Source: Tissierella pigra (GTDB lineage: Bacteria > Bacillota > Clostridia > Tissierellales > Tissierellaceae). Taken from it: a stretch of DNA of 48,621 bases. The translations under genes and the position numbers were made by a program. The notes under the pieces were generated by a model. That model had not been told where the DNA came from, made no database searches, and saw only the letters and a program-made list of their open reading frames with translations. Positions 9,181-17,235 of the stretch are shown here, in pieces (position 1 is the first letter of the stretch; each line of letters begins with the position of its first letter). The DNA lies in NCBI RefSeq assembly GCF_009695605.1, contig NZ_VUNQ01000027.1:1-48621 (forward strand). The letters are read 5' to 3'.

Positions 9181-10266
9181 ATGATAATTGCAATCTTTAG
9201 AGAATTATTTATAAATGCCTGTATTTTGGTAACAGTTGTTTTTGTAGGTAGTCAGTTTTTTATGAATACAGGACTAGGCTCCTCATCTACTATTAAAGTC
9301 AAAGTGCAGGCAGGGATTTTAGGAGGAATCTTAGGAATTATATTAATGTTTTTTTCAATAAAAATACCACCAAATGGAATAATGGATTTAAGACATATAG
9401 CAATTATAATTAGTGCAATCCATGGTAGTGGAATAGTTACATTTATTACTGGAATGATATTAGCATTATTTCGCTTGTTATATAAAGGAATAAGTGATGT
9501 TTCTATTATTGCTGCTTCTATTATAATAGTTGTAATGAGTCTATGTATTTTTATTAGATGGATAAATAAGAATAAGTTTATGAGATGGATTTATATGTTT
9601 ATTTCATCGGGATTAATAGCAACAATAGGATTTTTTCTCACCATTGAAAATTCAAGTGATTTGATAAATATAATAGTAGCTTACTGGCTAGGCTCATTAT
9701 TTGCTATAATCTCAGTATATTTTTTAACAGAATATCTAGTCCAAACATATTTCTTATTAAAACGACTTAAAGAGGAATCTACAATAGATTTTCTTACAGG
9801 ACTAAGCAATACAAGAAACTTTGATGTATTATTTAATTCAGTAATCAAAAATAGTATAATTCAAGATGAAAAAATATCTATATTAATGTTAGATATAGAT
9901 TTTTTTAAAAAAGTAAATGATACTTATGGACATAATGCAGGTGATATAGTATTAAAAGAATTAGGAGAGCTATTATCTAAATCCATAAGAACTATAGATA
10001 TAGTGGCTAGAATTGGTGGAGAAGAATTTTGTATAATATTAAAAGACTGTTCTAAAGACAAGACTTTAGAAATTGCTGAGCGAATAAAAAATATGGTGGA
10101 GGAAAAAGATTTTCTTCTTCCAGAAGGAATAAATCTTAAAGTAACTATATCTATAGGTTGTGCAATTTATCCTGATACTACTTTAGATATTGAAAAAATA
10201 AAAGAATTGGCTGATATAAAACTATATGAGGCAAAACACACAGGTAGAAACAGAGTTTGTATGTAG
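9181..10266 (+). CDS. Membrane diguanylate cyclase (5TMR-LYT + GGDEF)
   Basis: 361 residues. The N-terminal half (about 1-190) is a 5TMR-LYT-type membrane sensor with GSSSTIKVKVQAGILGG and PPNGIMDLRHIAIIISA. The C-terminal half is a GGDEF domain with DFLTGLSNTRNFD, DIDFFKKVNDTYGH and an intact active-site GGEEF. An RTID inhibitory I-site sits exactly five residues before GGEEF, so product inhibition by cyclic di-GMP is expected. It should make cyclic di-GMP at the membrane in response to an unknown signal. No EAL or PilZ partner lies in the window. Confidence 0.9.
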   Translation: MIIAIFRELFINACILVTVVFVGSQFFMNTGLGSSSTIKVKVQAGILGGILGIILMFFSIKIPPNGIMDLRHIAIIISAIHGSGIVTFITGMILALFRLLYKGISDVSIIAASIIIVVMSLCIFIRWINKNKFMRWIYMFISSGLIATIGFFLTIENSSDLINIIVAYWLGSLFAIISVYFLTEYLVQTYFLLKRLKEESTIDFLTGLSNTRNFDVLFNSVIKNSIIQDEKISILMLDIDFFKKVNDTYGHNAGDIVLKELGELLSKSIRTIDIVARIGGEEFCIILKDCSKDKTLEIAERIKNMVEEKDFLLPEGINLKVTISIGCAIYPDTTLDIEKIKELADIKLYEAKHTGRNRVCM

Positions 10267-10288
10267 TTTGATGTCTTTATACCAGGAT

Positions 10289-10317
10289 TTGACATAGTTG
10301 AATATACTTCGCATTAT
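10289..10317 (+). promoter_or_regulatory. Candidate promoter of the spore protein gene
   Basis: TTGACA (10289-10294), 17 bases, CATTAT (10312-10317). CATTATT also resembles the CAT-type -10 of forespore sigma-G promoters, and TGAATA occurs nearby at 10299 but at the wrong distance. A sigma factor cannot be assigned with confidence. Confidence 0.4.
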
Positions 10318-10399
10318 TTTCGTAAAATTACCTAGTATTTTAATAGATATTAATATCCAAAATAACAAGAGAAATAAATTTAATTAAGAGGTGATTGTT

Positions 10400-10606
10400 A
10401 TGGGAAGAATGCCTATAGATTCAAATGCTATAATAGCTTTAAATGAAATGAAAATGGAAATTGCAAAGGAATTAGGATTAGGAAATAATATTACTGAATT
10501 AGATCCTGTACAAAATATATTTACAGCAGGAACCGTAGGAGGATTAATGACTAGAAATTTAGTTGAAATTGGACAAAAAAATCTTATAAATAAAGAGAAT
10601 AAATAA
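10400..10606 (+). CDS. Alpha/beta-type small acid-soluble spore protein
   Basis: 68 residues. EMKMEIAKELGL carries the E-I-A site cleaved by the germination protease GPR, and GTVGGLMTRNLVEIG is the conserved C-terminal DNA-binding signature. The protein coats spore DNA in the forespore and protects it from UV and heat. The ATG at 10400 is chosen over an in-frame GTG at 10391, because AGAGGTG spans that GTG and is correctly spaced for the ATG. Its presence shows that the host forms endospores. The sequence is more divergent in the middle (NNITELDPVQN) than textbook family members. Confidence 0.9.
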   Translation: MGRMPIDSNAIIALNEMKMEIAKELGLGNNITELDPVQNIFTAGTVGGLMTRNLVEIGQKNLINKENK

Positions 10607-10664
10607 TATCATTTGGCAAGATTTATTGGAATAAGAAACTTAATATAACACATAATAAAAAGGC

Positions 10665-10680
10665 AACCTTATTTAAGGTT
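10665..10680 (+). terminator. Small hairpin between the two spore genes
   Basis: AACCTT (10665-10670) and AAGGTT (10675-10680) with a 4-base loop, followed by AACTTTATC. A weak terminator at best. Confidence 0.35.
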
Positions 10681-10721
10681 AACTTTATCACACAAATATA
10701 TTAAGTTAGGAGATAAAAGCA

Positions 10722-10955
10722 ATGAATAATAAGCCAAAACCAGATGATAGAAGAGATAATGTAGATAAGATTCAGTTTAATATTGATAATACAATTCAAA
10801 ACTATAGAGAAACTAAAGAAATGATTTCAAAAACAAGTGATGAAAAATCTAAAAAAGATCTTGAAGAAAAACAAGAGAGAAGATTAGAGTCTCTTAAAGG
10901 TATGAGAGAAGAAATAAAAGATGAAGCAATAGCTAAACAAAACGATTATAAATAA
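10722..10955 (+). CDS. tlp: Small acid-soluble spore protein Tlp
   Basis: 77 residues, highly charged and helical, starting KPKPDDRRDNVDKIQ and continuing with NTIQNYRETKEMI. This matches the Tlp (thioredoxin-like) spore protein family, which is made in the forespore. It is close to the usual length of about 75-85. It lies 115 bases downstream of the alpha/beta-type gene and is followed by a clear terminator. Its precise role in the spore is not established. Confidence 0.88.
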   Translation: MNNKPKPDDRRDNVDKIQFNIDNTIQNYRETKEMISKTSDEKSKKDLEEKQERRLESLKGMREEIKDEAIAKQNDYK

Positions 10956-10963
10956 TTAAACTA

Positions 10964-10997
10964 AAAAATAATAGAGTAATTGCTCTATTATTTTTCT
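10964..10997 (+). terminator. Intrinsic terminator after tlp
   Basis: Arms AAAAATAATAGAG (10964-10976) and CTCTATTATTTTT (10983-10995), ending in a T-tract. Confidence 0.85.
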
Positions 10998-11171
10998 TTA
11001 ACTGGAAGAAAATAAACAATGTAATATAGGATAGAATGATTATTTTTGTAAGGTTACTAAAATTAAATTCGGAGTTCATATGCTAGTTCTAGTAATATTA
11101 AAGCCTGTAAACTTAGTTAATGATATAAAAACATATATGATATACTGTGTTCATACCCATAGGGGACACAT

Positions 11172-11204
11172 AACATTATATGAAACCATAATACAAATAA
11201 TGTT
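11172..11204. other. Inverted repeat upstream of the MATE promoter
   Basis: AACATTAT (11172-11179) and ATAATGTT (11197-11204) are perfect inverted arms; the right arm runs into the -35 box. A second imperfect hairpin (TGTGT/ACACA with CCC/GGG inside) lies at 11146-11170. Apart from these and the terminator before it, no gene was seen in 10998-11202. Confidence 0.35.
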
Positions 11205-11231
11205 GACATAAAGTAAAAACTAATATATACT
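11203..11231 (+). promoter_or_regulatory. Near-consensus promoter of the MATE gene
   Basis: TTGACA (11203-11208), 17 bases, TATACT (11226-11231). Transcription would start near 11238, giving a leader of about 95 bases before the ATG. Confidence 0.75.
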
Positions 11232-11251
11232 ATCGAAGGTAGTTTATACTA
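11226..11251. promoter_or_regulatory. Operator-like palindrome over the MATE -10 box
   Basis: ACTATC-GAA-GGTAGT with flanking TAT/ATA forms an interrupted palindrome that covers the -10 box and start site. This is a typical place for a repressor of an efflux gene. The regulator is not identifiable from the window. Confidence 0.5.
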
Positions 11252-11271
11252 AATATATAATAAAACTGAAG

Positions 11272-11307
11272 CAGATGGGCGGCTTTTAATACCCATTTGC
11301 TTTTTTG
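11272..11307 (+). terminator. Leader terminator/attenuator before the MATE gene
   Basis: GCAGATGGG and CCCATTTGC pair around a loop of about 12 bases and are followed by TTTTTT. This is a full intrinsic terminator inside the leader of the MATE gene, implying attenuation. No known riboswitch core was recognised in the short RNA before it. Confidence 0.7.
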
Positions 11308-11332
11308 TGTCTAAAAATAGGAGGCGACATAA

Positions 11333-12712
11333 ATGAAAAAGACATTAAAAGACAAACAGTTTTTCCTTGCTATTCTTACATTAGTTATACCTATAACTTT
11401 GCAGAACTTAATCAGTTCATCATTAAATATGGTTGATAACTTAATGATAGGAAGACTAGGGGAAAATTCAATTGCATCAGTTGGTTTAGTTAACCAATAC
11501 TTTTTTATATTTACTTTATGTTTAGCAGGAATTAATGCTGGGGCAGGTATATTTATGTCTCAGTTTTGGGGGAGAAAAGATATTTCTAACATACGAAAGA
11601 TGTTAAGATTAGATATAATCTTAGGTCTTGTAGCTTCAATTATATTTTTTATTCCAGCAGCATTATTTCCTAGTTCAATAATGAGAATATTTACTAAGGA
11701 TATTGAAGTTGTAACCTTGGGAATAAAGTATCTTAGAATAATATCTATAACATTTGTACTTACTGGCATTACCCAATCTTATTCTACAGTACTAAGATGT
11801 ATAGGTATAGCAAAACCACCTATGTACGGAAGTTTAATAGGAGTACTAACAAATGCATTCTTAAACTGGATATTGATATTTGGCCATTTTGGGTTCCCGA
11901 CAATGGGAGTAGCAGGAGCAGCCATAGCTACGAGTATAGCTAGAGTGGTTGAAATGATAGTTATAGTTATTGCAGCTTATAAATCTAACTCTATTATTTC
12001 TAATAAAGACAAAGAGAATGTAGAATTTGACTTTAATTTTGTGAAAATGTATTTTAAAACATCCTATTCAGTAATACTTAATGAATTGGTATGGTCCGTA
12101 GGACTATCAGTATATTCAATTATATATGCTAAAATAGGTATTCGTGAAGTGGCTAGTATGCAAATAGCCAATACTATAAATAATATGTTTATGGTTCTAT
12201 CTATGGGACTGGCCAATGCTGCTGCAATTATGATAGGAAACAAAATTGGAGCTGGGGAGGAAGAGGTAGCAATTGATTATTCAACAAAGCTAGGTATATT
12301 AGCACCTATTGTAGGATTAATAATGGGAATATCTCTATGGGTATCTGCACCAATGGTTGTAGGATTGTTTAATATTAATAAAGATACACTAAATATGACA
12401 ATAACAGTACTAAGAATTATGGCAGTAGCTGCACCTTTAAAATTCTTTAATGTTCTTATGATTGTAGGTGTATTTAGGGGTGGTGGAGATACTACTTACT
12501 CAATGCTCGTCCAACTTGGAACGGTTTGGTGTTTTGCAATTCCAGCTGGATTTATTGCAGCAGTATATTTCAAAATGCCTTTAGAAAAAGTGTTCTTTGT
12601 AATAACTTTAGAAGAAGTACTTAGAGTATTCTTCGAAGCTAAAAGACTTAAATCTAAAAAATGGATAAGAAATGTAATTGAAGATGTAGAAAACATAAGC
12701 TTAGCAGCATAA
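11333..12712 (+). CDS. MATE family efflux transporter
   Basis: 459 residues with 12 predicted membrane helices in two repeats, the normal size and pattern for MATE exporters. The N-terminal LVIPITLQNLISSSLNMVDNLMIGRLGENSIASVGLVNQ region and its second-half counterpart (about residues 240-290) are typical (quoted here only by their family pattern). MATE proteins export cationic drugs or metabolites in exchange for Na+ or H+. The start follows GGAGG (11320-11324). The gene is monocistronic, between an attenuator and a terminator. Substrate unknown. Confidence 0.88.
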   Translation: MKKTLKDKQFFLAILTLVIPITLQNLISSSLNMVDNLMIGRLGENSIASVGLVNQYFFIFTLCLAGINAGAGIFMSQFWGRKDISNIRKMLRLDIILGLVASIIFFIPAALFPSSIMRIFTKDIEVVTLGIKYLRIISITFVLTGITQSYSTVLRCIGIAKPPMYGSLIGVLTNAFLNWILIFGHFGFPTMGVAGAAIATSIARVVEMIVIVIAAYKSNSIISNKDKENVEFDFNFVKMYFKTSYSVILNELVWSVGLSVYSIIYAKIGIREVASMQIANTINNMFMVLSMGLANAAAIMIGNKIGAGEEEVAIDYSTKLGILAPIVGLIMGISLWVSAPMVVGLFNINKDTLNMTITVLRIMAVAAPLKFFNVLMIVGVFRGGGDTTYSMLVQLGTVWCFAIPAGFIAAVYFKMPLEKVFFVITLEEVLRVFFEAKRLKSKKWIRNVIEDVENISLAA

Positions 12713-12715
12713 AAG

Positions 12716-12741
12716 AATACTCCTTTTAGGAGTATTTTTTT
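12716..12741. terminator. Terminator between MATE and the convergent gene
   Basis: AATACTCCT (12716-12724) and AGGAGTATT (12728-12736) with a 3-base loop and a T-tract. It can also serve the convergent minus-strand gene, whose stop lies at 12740. Confidence 0.85.
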
Positions 12742-13186
12742 ATAGATTATCATTTAATTTTGATACTGCCTTTTCTAAATCAACCTCAGCATTAGATAGG
12801 GCTTGTTCTCTACTTACATTTGGGTCATCTAAATAACCACCATGGGTTTTTAGGATTTTCCTAGCTTCATTAGTTTTGCCATCTGAATTTACACTAACTA
12901 CATAGTTGATACTTGCTACATCATCAAATGTTCCCATGCCACTTACCATGGGACTTGCTGCAGCTAAAGGTGAATTTCCCTGATTTAAACCATCTGATCC
13001 AGAACCTAGAACTAAATTAGAAAGACTTGCACCTGTGCTAGCTCCATGAAGGTTTGTTTTAACATTTTTATTTCCTATATAATGATCATTTATATCTACA
13101 AAGGCATCACTAAATCCTGCTTGTTCTAGTGATTTAATAGCATCATTGGCAGCACTTATTTCACCGAAATAGCCTTTTACTGTCAT
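12740..13186 (-). CDS. Unrecognised protein with YflT-like (general stress 17M) N-terminus
   Basis: 148 residues, soluble. The N-terminus (TVKGYFGEISAANDAIKSLE, then a segment resembling GFSDAFVDINDHY) resembles the YflT/general-stress-protein-17M fold, which often starts with a residue pattern for an alpha/beta ferredoxin-like unit. A low-complexity Gly/Ser/Asn region follows (about 45-85), then a second beta-alpha unit (INYVVSVNSDGKTNEARKIL ending in a Gly-Gly turn) and a charged helix. GGAGG lies 7 bases before the ATG. A stress or spore-related role is only a guess; no close family is claimed. Confidence 0.55.
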   Translation of the reverse strand: MTVKGYFGEISAANDAIKSLEQAGFSDAFVDINDHYIGNKNVKTNLHGASTGASLSNLVLGSGSDGLNQGNSPLAAASPMVSGMGTFDDVASINYVVSVNSDGKTNEARKILKTHGGYLDDPNVSREQALSNAEVDLEKAVSKLNDNL

Positions 13187-13343
13187 AAGAATTCCTCCAG
13201 TATACTTTATTTATTCACTATATACTTTCTCACAAATGTATAATATTAATACAGTTATAAATTTCTATAACAGCCAAAATGGACTAGATAATAATAGTAT
13301 ATTATATTGCTAATTGTACAAAATAAAACATGAGGTGATAAGT

Positions 13344-13601
13344 ATGAAAAAAATTGGTATAGAAAAAGGACTAAGTAATGTGGCAGGTCATTTGATAAAA
13401 TCAGGGTATACAGTTGAATCTCTAAGTGGATCAATAGATGAAAATATTAAAAAACTAAGTGGTTTAGATGCCATAGTAACAGCAGGATATAATACTGATA
13501 TGATGGGAATTAGTGATACGGAAACTAAGGCACCAGTAATAAATGCAAAAGGTTTAACCCCAGAAGAAGTAAAGAATAGATTAGATGAAGAGTTTAAATA
13601 A
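13344..13601 (+). CDS. UPF0180 (YkuS-like) protein
   Basis: 85 residues. KKIGIEKGLSNVAGHL, the internal AIVTAGYNTDMMGISDTETK and the PVINAKGLTPEEV segment match UPF0180/YkuS, a small cytoplasmic Firmicutes family of unknown function. The ATG at 13344 is preferred over an upstream TTG at 13314 because GAGGTG (13332-13337) is correctly placed. It has a strong terminator and is divergent from the YflT-like gene, with 157 bases between the two starts. Confidence 0.85.
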   Translation: MKKIGIEKGLSNVAGHLIKSGYTVESLSGSIDENIKKLSGLDAIVTAGYNTDMMGISDTETKAPVINAKGLTPEEVKNRLDEEFK

Positions 13602-13603
13602 AT

Positions 13604-13640
13604 AAAAAAGCTAAGTTATTTCTTATAACTTAGCTTTTTT
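13604..13640 (+). terminator. Strong terminator after the UPF0180 gene
   Basis: AAGCTAAGTTAT and ATAACTTAGCTT with a 5-base loop, then a T run. Confidence 0.9.
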
Positions 13641-13765
13641 ATTTATTTCCATATATTATAAATCTTTTTTAAAAGTTAAATTAAATATAGAATATAAAGT
13701 TATTAAATAAAGTTTTATTTAGATAAATATGGCTGAAATAACTAAAGAATATGATTAATAATACA

Positions 13766-14214
13766 CTAATACCAGCAACTGATATTCTGGAGTATTTTTT
13801 CATTTTCTATTTCTTGCACTTCTTTACACTATCCATTAGCTGATACCAAATTTGTAGGTATAAATACTAGCTTGTCCAAATCATCAATATTTTGGCAATA
13901 TTTAATAGTATTTAATTTATTTATATAATCTTTTGAATATGAAAAGTTTATAAGATCACTTTGATCTCCATATGTTCGAGGTACTGCATTTATATATTGT
14001 TTCTTAATAGAATCTCAATAGCTATTAAAAGATAGTCTATATTTATATTTTCCATCATATTGAATAAGGATTTTTAAATTTTTAACTGTATGCTGATCAA
14101 TCTCCTAAAAAAGTCAATTTCCTGTTCAAATGAGAATTTTACTTCTAGAAAATATCTATCGGATTCAAATTTAATTCCTTTTAATTCAAGGAGTTTTCCA
14201 CTATAGATAGACAT
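13766..14214 (-). pseudogene. Decayed unrecognised gene
   Basis: On the minus strand an ATG at 14214, preceded by a good Shine-Dalgarno (GAGGGAC), opens MSIYSGKLLELKGIKFESDR and reads into a stop near 14080. A +/-1 shift near 14100 continues as a coherent frame (TVKNLKILIQYDGKYKYR, then PRTYGDQSDLINFSY and LDKLVFIPTNLVSANG). That frame is interrupted by TGA and TAG codons and ends at the TAG at 13766-13768. At least one frameshift and two stops mean it is not functional. The family is not recognised. The rest of 13641-14314 holds nothing that can be supported. Confidence 0.6.
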
Positions 14215-14314
14215 AATTGTCCCTCTTTCTCTAGATTTAAGTATGGTAGTATAAAATAATCCATATTTTTGTGAAAAAATTCTCTTTTCTGGTAGAAATC
14301 AAAGTGGAAGAATA

Positions 14315-14343
14315 TTGACTTTTGTATAAAGTTGGATTATACT
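14315..14343 (+). promoter_or_regulatory. feo operon promoter
   Basis: TTGACT (14315-14320), 17 bases, TATACT (14338-14343); predicted start near 14350, 50 bases before the first feoA. Confidence 0.75.
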
Positions 14344-14361
14344 TACACTATAGAACTAAGC

Positions 14362-14380
14362 GATACTGATTATCAATACC
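14362..14380. promoter_or_regulatory. Fur box of the feo operon
   Basis: GATACTGATTATCAATACC matches the classical 19-base Fur consensus at 15 positions by hand count. It lies just downstream of the predicted start site, where iron-loaded Fur would block transcription. No fur gene is in the window. Confidence 0.7.
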
Positions 14381-14399
14381 GAAGAAGGGAAGTGAATTT

Positions 14400-14612
14400 A
14401 TGTCATTAATGATGGTTCCGTTAGGCGAAACAAAGATAGTTACGGAGTTTAGAGGGAAAGATGATATGAAGCGTCATCTTCAGGATTTAGGAGTTGTAAA
14501 GGGAGAAAAAATACAGGTTGTCGGTGAAACTTCAAGTGGACTTATTTTGCTTATCAAAGGTGTTAGAATTGCCCTTAATCGTGGATTAGCTTCGTTGATA
14601 ATTGTTAATTAA
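14400..14612 (+). CDS. feoA: FeoA-domain protein (first copy)
   Basis: 70 residues of the SH3-like FeoA fold (LGETKIVTEFRGKDDMKRHL then DLGVVKGEKIQVV). FeoA is a small cytosolic partner of FeoB in ferrous iron import. The start ATG follows AAGGGA. It is the first of two feoA genes in tandem, an arrangement common in Clostridia; the two copies differ clearly in sequence and probably have distinct contacts on FeoB. It is cotranscribed with the next copy, 25 bases downstream. Confidence 0.88.
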   Translation: MSLMMVPLGETKIVTEFRGKDDMKRHLQDLGVVKGEKIQVVGETSSGLILLIKGVRIALNRGLASLIIVN

Positions 14613-14637
14613 CAAACAAGAGTGAGGAGGAGATATA

Positions 14638-14859
14638 GTGACATTAAAAGATTTAAAACCAGGTCAGGAAGGTACGGTTATATCCATTGGAGACAAGGGA
14701 CCTATGAGAAGAAGGATTATGGATATGGGGGTGACTCCAGGAACTGTTATAAAGGTTATAAAGGTGGCGCCTTTAGGAGATCCTATTGAAGTAAATATAA
14801 GAGGATACGAATTAAGCCTTAGAAAAGATGAAGCTGAGAATATAGAGATAAAGATGTAG
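14638..14859 (+). CDS. feoA: FeoA-domain protein (second copy)
   Basis: 73 residues, more canonical than the first copy: LKDLKPGQEGTVISI, GPMRRRIMDMGVTPGT, and the closing GYELSLRKDEAENIEI. GTG start after GAGGAGGAG. SH3-like partner of FeoB. A terminator-like hairpin and a second hairpin separate it from feoB. Confidence 0.9.
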   Translation: MTLKDLKPGQEGTVISIGDKGPMRRRIMDMGVTPGTVIKVIKVAPLGDPIEVNIRGYELSLRKDEAENIEIKM

Positions 14860-14874
14860 ACAATTTATAAAATA

Positions 14875-14900
14875 AATAGGTGTTTAACCTATTATTTTTT
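14875..14900 (+). terminator. Attenuator-like hairpin between feoA and feoB
   Basis: AATAGGT (14875-14881) and ACCTATT (14887-14893) followed by ATTTTTT. A second stem, GGTTAG/CTAACC, lies at 14909-14926, and a weak Fur-like ATGATAATTATT follows it. The hairpin would reduce feoB message relative to feoA. Confidence 0.55.
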
Positions 14901-14974
14901 CCATTGTAGGTTAGAGTAAGCTAACCATGATAATTATTTAAGTATGTTTTAATTTCATAAAAGGAGGATAAATT

Positions 14975-17200
14975 ATGGATTATGTAATTGCTCTCGCAGG
15001 TAATCCTAATAGCGGGAAAACGACGCTTTTTAATGAGCTTACTGGTTCTAAACAACATGTTGGAAACTGGCCAGGAGTAACGGTAGATAAAAAAGAAGGT
15101 GTGTATAAAAAGGATAAGAACATAAAGATTCTGGATTTACCAGGAACCTATTCATTATCTCCATATTCAGCAGAGGAAATAATAGCTCGAGATTATATTG
15201 TAAAAAATAAGCCTGATGTAGTAATAAATATTGTTGATGGAACTAATATTGAAAGAAACTTATACCTTACTTTACAGATTGCTGAGACTAAAATTCCTAT
15301 GGTTGTTGCCATGAATATGATGGATGAAGTTGAAAGTCAGGGAGATAAGATTGATTGTGAGAAACTAAAGAATATTTTAGGTGTTCCTGTAATACCGATT
15401 GTTGCTCGAAATGGAAAGGGTTTGGATAAATTAATGGCAGAGGCTGTTAAGGTAGCTAAGGATAAACCTTTAGGAAAGAAATTAGAAGTATTTGATGAGA
15501 ATATTTCAAATGCTGTAAATGCCATTTCCGAATTGTTAATTGAATCTAATAATGATTCCTCATCTGTTAAAGCTATTTCCACAGAGGCTCAATGGAAAGC
15601 CATTAAATTAGTAGAGAATGATGAAATAGTAAGCTCTACCTTATCTGATAATAAGAGGGCTGCTGTTGAAAAGATTGTGAGAGAAGCAGAGAAGAATGCA
15701 GATGGAGATACAGAAGCGAAAATAGCTGATTTAAGGTATCAATTTATAACTAAAACAGTAAATACTGCTGTTAAGAAAAGTAAAAAAGGCTACGTTGAAA
15801 CAAAATCAGATAAAATAGATAAGATTTTAACCAATAGATTTTTGGCTTTACCGATTTTTGCTATTATTATGTACTTAATGTTTGCTATTACATTCAGTGA
15901 AAATTTCTTATTGATAGAAGGACTTCCTAGTCCAGGTGTCTGGTTGGCTGGTTTAGCAGAAGGTCTGTGGGGTTCCTTTGCAGATGTAGTCGATGGATTG
16001 ATTGCGAATGCTTCTCCAGTGGTATATTCCCTTATTATGGATGGGGTAATTGAAGGATTAGGTGCTATTATTGGTTTCATTCCTTTAGTATGGGTTTTAT
16101 ATTTGTTAATATCATTTTTAGAAGACTGTGGATATATGGCACGTATTGCTTTTGTTATGGATAGAATCTTCCGTAGATTTGGTCTTTCAGGACGTTCTTT
16201 TATTCCATTATTGATGGGATTTGGATGTGGTGTCCCAGCAGTTATGGCTACTAGAACTTTAGATTCTGAAAAGGATCGTACAATAACAACTATAATAACT
16301 GCTTTTATGCCTTGTGGTGCGAAGCTTCCAATTTTTGCAATGTTTGTTTCTACTTTCTTTGCAGGAAACAATAAAACATTAGTTACATACTCCCTTTATA
16401 TGCTGAGTATAGTTGTAGCTATTGTAGTATCCTTGATTTTAAATAAATTTGTATATAAATCTGCTACTTCCAATTTTGTAATGGAGCTGCCAAGATATCG
16501 TGTACCTACTATAAAGAGTATTGCTATACATGGATGGGAAAAGGTAAAGGGTTTTGCTGTTAAAGCAGGTACAGTTATATTTATATCTACAATACTTATT
16601 TGGTTATTGAGTAATTTTAACATTAATTCATTTAATGGCGTTAATGCTGCAAATAATGAAGACGGAGTCATTATGGCTGAAATGGATGATAGTTTCTTAG
16701 CTTCAGTAGGAAATGCAGTTGCTCCTGTGTTTAAACCATTAGGCTTTGGTGAATGGAGACCTACTGTAGGTGTGGCAACTGGCTGGATTGCAAAGGAAAT
16801 GGTTGTAGTAACTCTTGCGCAGTTATATGATGATGATGTTTCGCCTGAATATTTAGAAGGATATTTTTCTCAATATAATCAAGAAGAATTAGAAGAATTA
16901 GGATTTGAAGATGGACAGTATGATGAAGAAGCGGCATTTGATATTTATACTGAGGGAATTCTTTGGGAAGGGGAAGATGAAAATGCCCTTTCAACAATGA
17001 AGGATGATATAAAAACAAAGGCAGCAGCTTATTCCTATATGGTATTTAATTTATTGTGTATGCCTTGTTTTGCAGCCGTAGGAGCAACAAAGAGAGAATT
17101 AAAGTCTTGGAAGCTTACAGGGGCAGCAGTGGGAACTCAAATGCTTACAGCATATATCGTGGCATTTGTAGTTTATACTGTAGGAAGCCTGATAGCTTAG
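14975..17200 (+). CDS. feoB: Ferrous iron transporter FeoB
   Basis: 741 residues. N-terminal G domain: G1 GNPNSGKT (9-16), G3 DLPGTYSL and G4 NMMD. A helical GDI-type spacer follows, then the membrane core with two Gate regions, each with an invariant Cys-containing segment (MGFGCGVPAVMATRTL and ITAFMPCGAKLP, then NLLCMPCFAAVGATKREL). An acidic loop of about 80 residues before the last Gate (rich in Asp/Glu around YDDDVSPEYLEGYFSQYNQ) is seen in clostridial FeoB. It imports Fe2+ across the cytoplasmic membrane under nucleotide control. AAAGGAGG precedes the ATG. Confidence 0.95.
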   Translation: MDYVIALAGNPNSGKTTLFNELTGSKQHVGNWPGVTVDKKEGVYKKDKNIKILDLPGTYSLSPYSAEEIIARDYIVKNKPDVVINIVDGTNIERNLYLTLQIAETKIPMVVAMNMMDEVESQGDKIDCEKLKNILGVPVIPIVARNGKGLDKLMAEAVKVAKDKPLGKKLEVFDENISNAVNAISELLIESNNDSSSVKAISTEAQWKAIKLVENDEIVSSTLSDNKRAAVEKIVREAEKNADGDTEAKIADLRYQFITKTVNTAVKKSKKGYVETKSDKIDKILTNRFLALPIFAIIMYLMFAITFSENFLLIEGLPSPGVWLAGLAEGLWGSFADVVDGLIANASPVVYSLIMDGVIEGLGAIIGFIPLVWVLYLLISFLEDCGYMARIAFVMDRIFRRFGLSGRSFIPLLMGFGCGVPAVMATRTLDSEKDRTITTIITAFMPCGAKLPIFAMFVSTFFAGNNKTLVTYSLYMLSIVVAIVVSLILNKFVYKSATSNFVMELPRYRVPTIKSIAIHGWEKVKGFAVKAGTVIFISTILIWLLSNFNINSFNGVNAANNEDGVIMAEMDDSFLASVGNAVAPVFKPLGFGEWRPTVGVATGWIAKEMVVVTLAQLYDDDVSPEYLEGYFSQYNQEELEELGFEDGQYDEEAAFDIYTEGILWEGEDENALSTMKDDIKTKAAAYSYMVFNLLCMPCFAAVGATKRELKSWKLTGAAVGTQMLTAYIVAFVVYTVGSLIA

Positions 17201-17235
17201 TAAGATTAAAGGCTTTTCTTTAGGAGGGAAAAGAT

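Noticed and set aside
11203-11332. Known riboswitch (preQ1, guanidine or similar) before the MATE gene
   Set aside because: No consensus core of any riboswitch I know could be matched in the short leader, so only an attenuator is claimed.
14921-14941. Second Fur box before feoB
   Set aside because: Only about 12 of 19 positions match, within an A/T-rich stretch; mentioned under the attenuator but not called.
15790-16371. 193-codon open frame on the minus strand inside feoB
   Set aside because: It is a shadow of the strongly conserved FeoB membrane core, has no Shine-Dalgarno and resembles no family.
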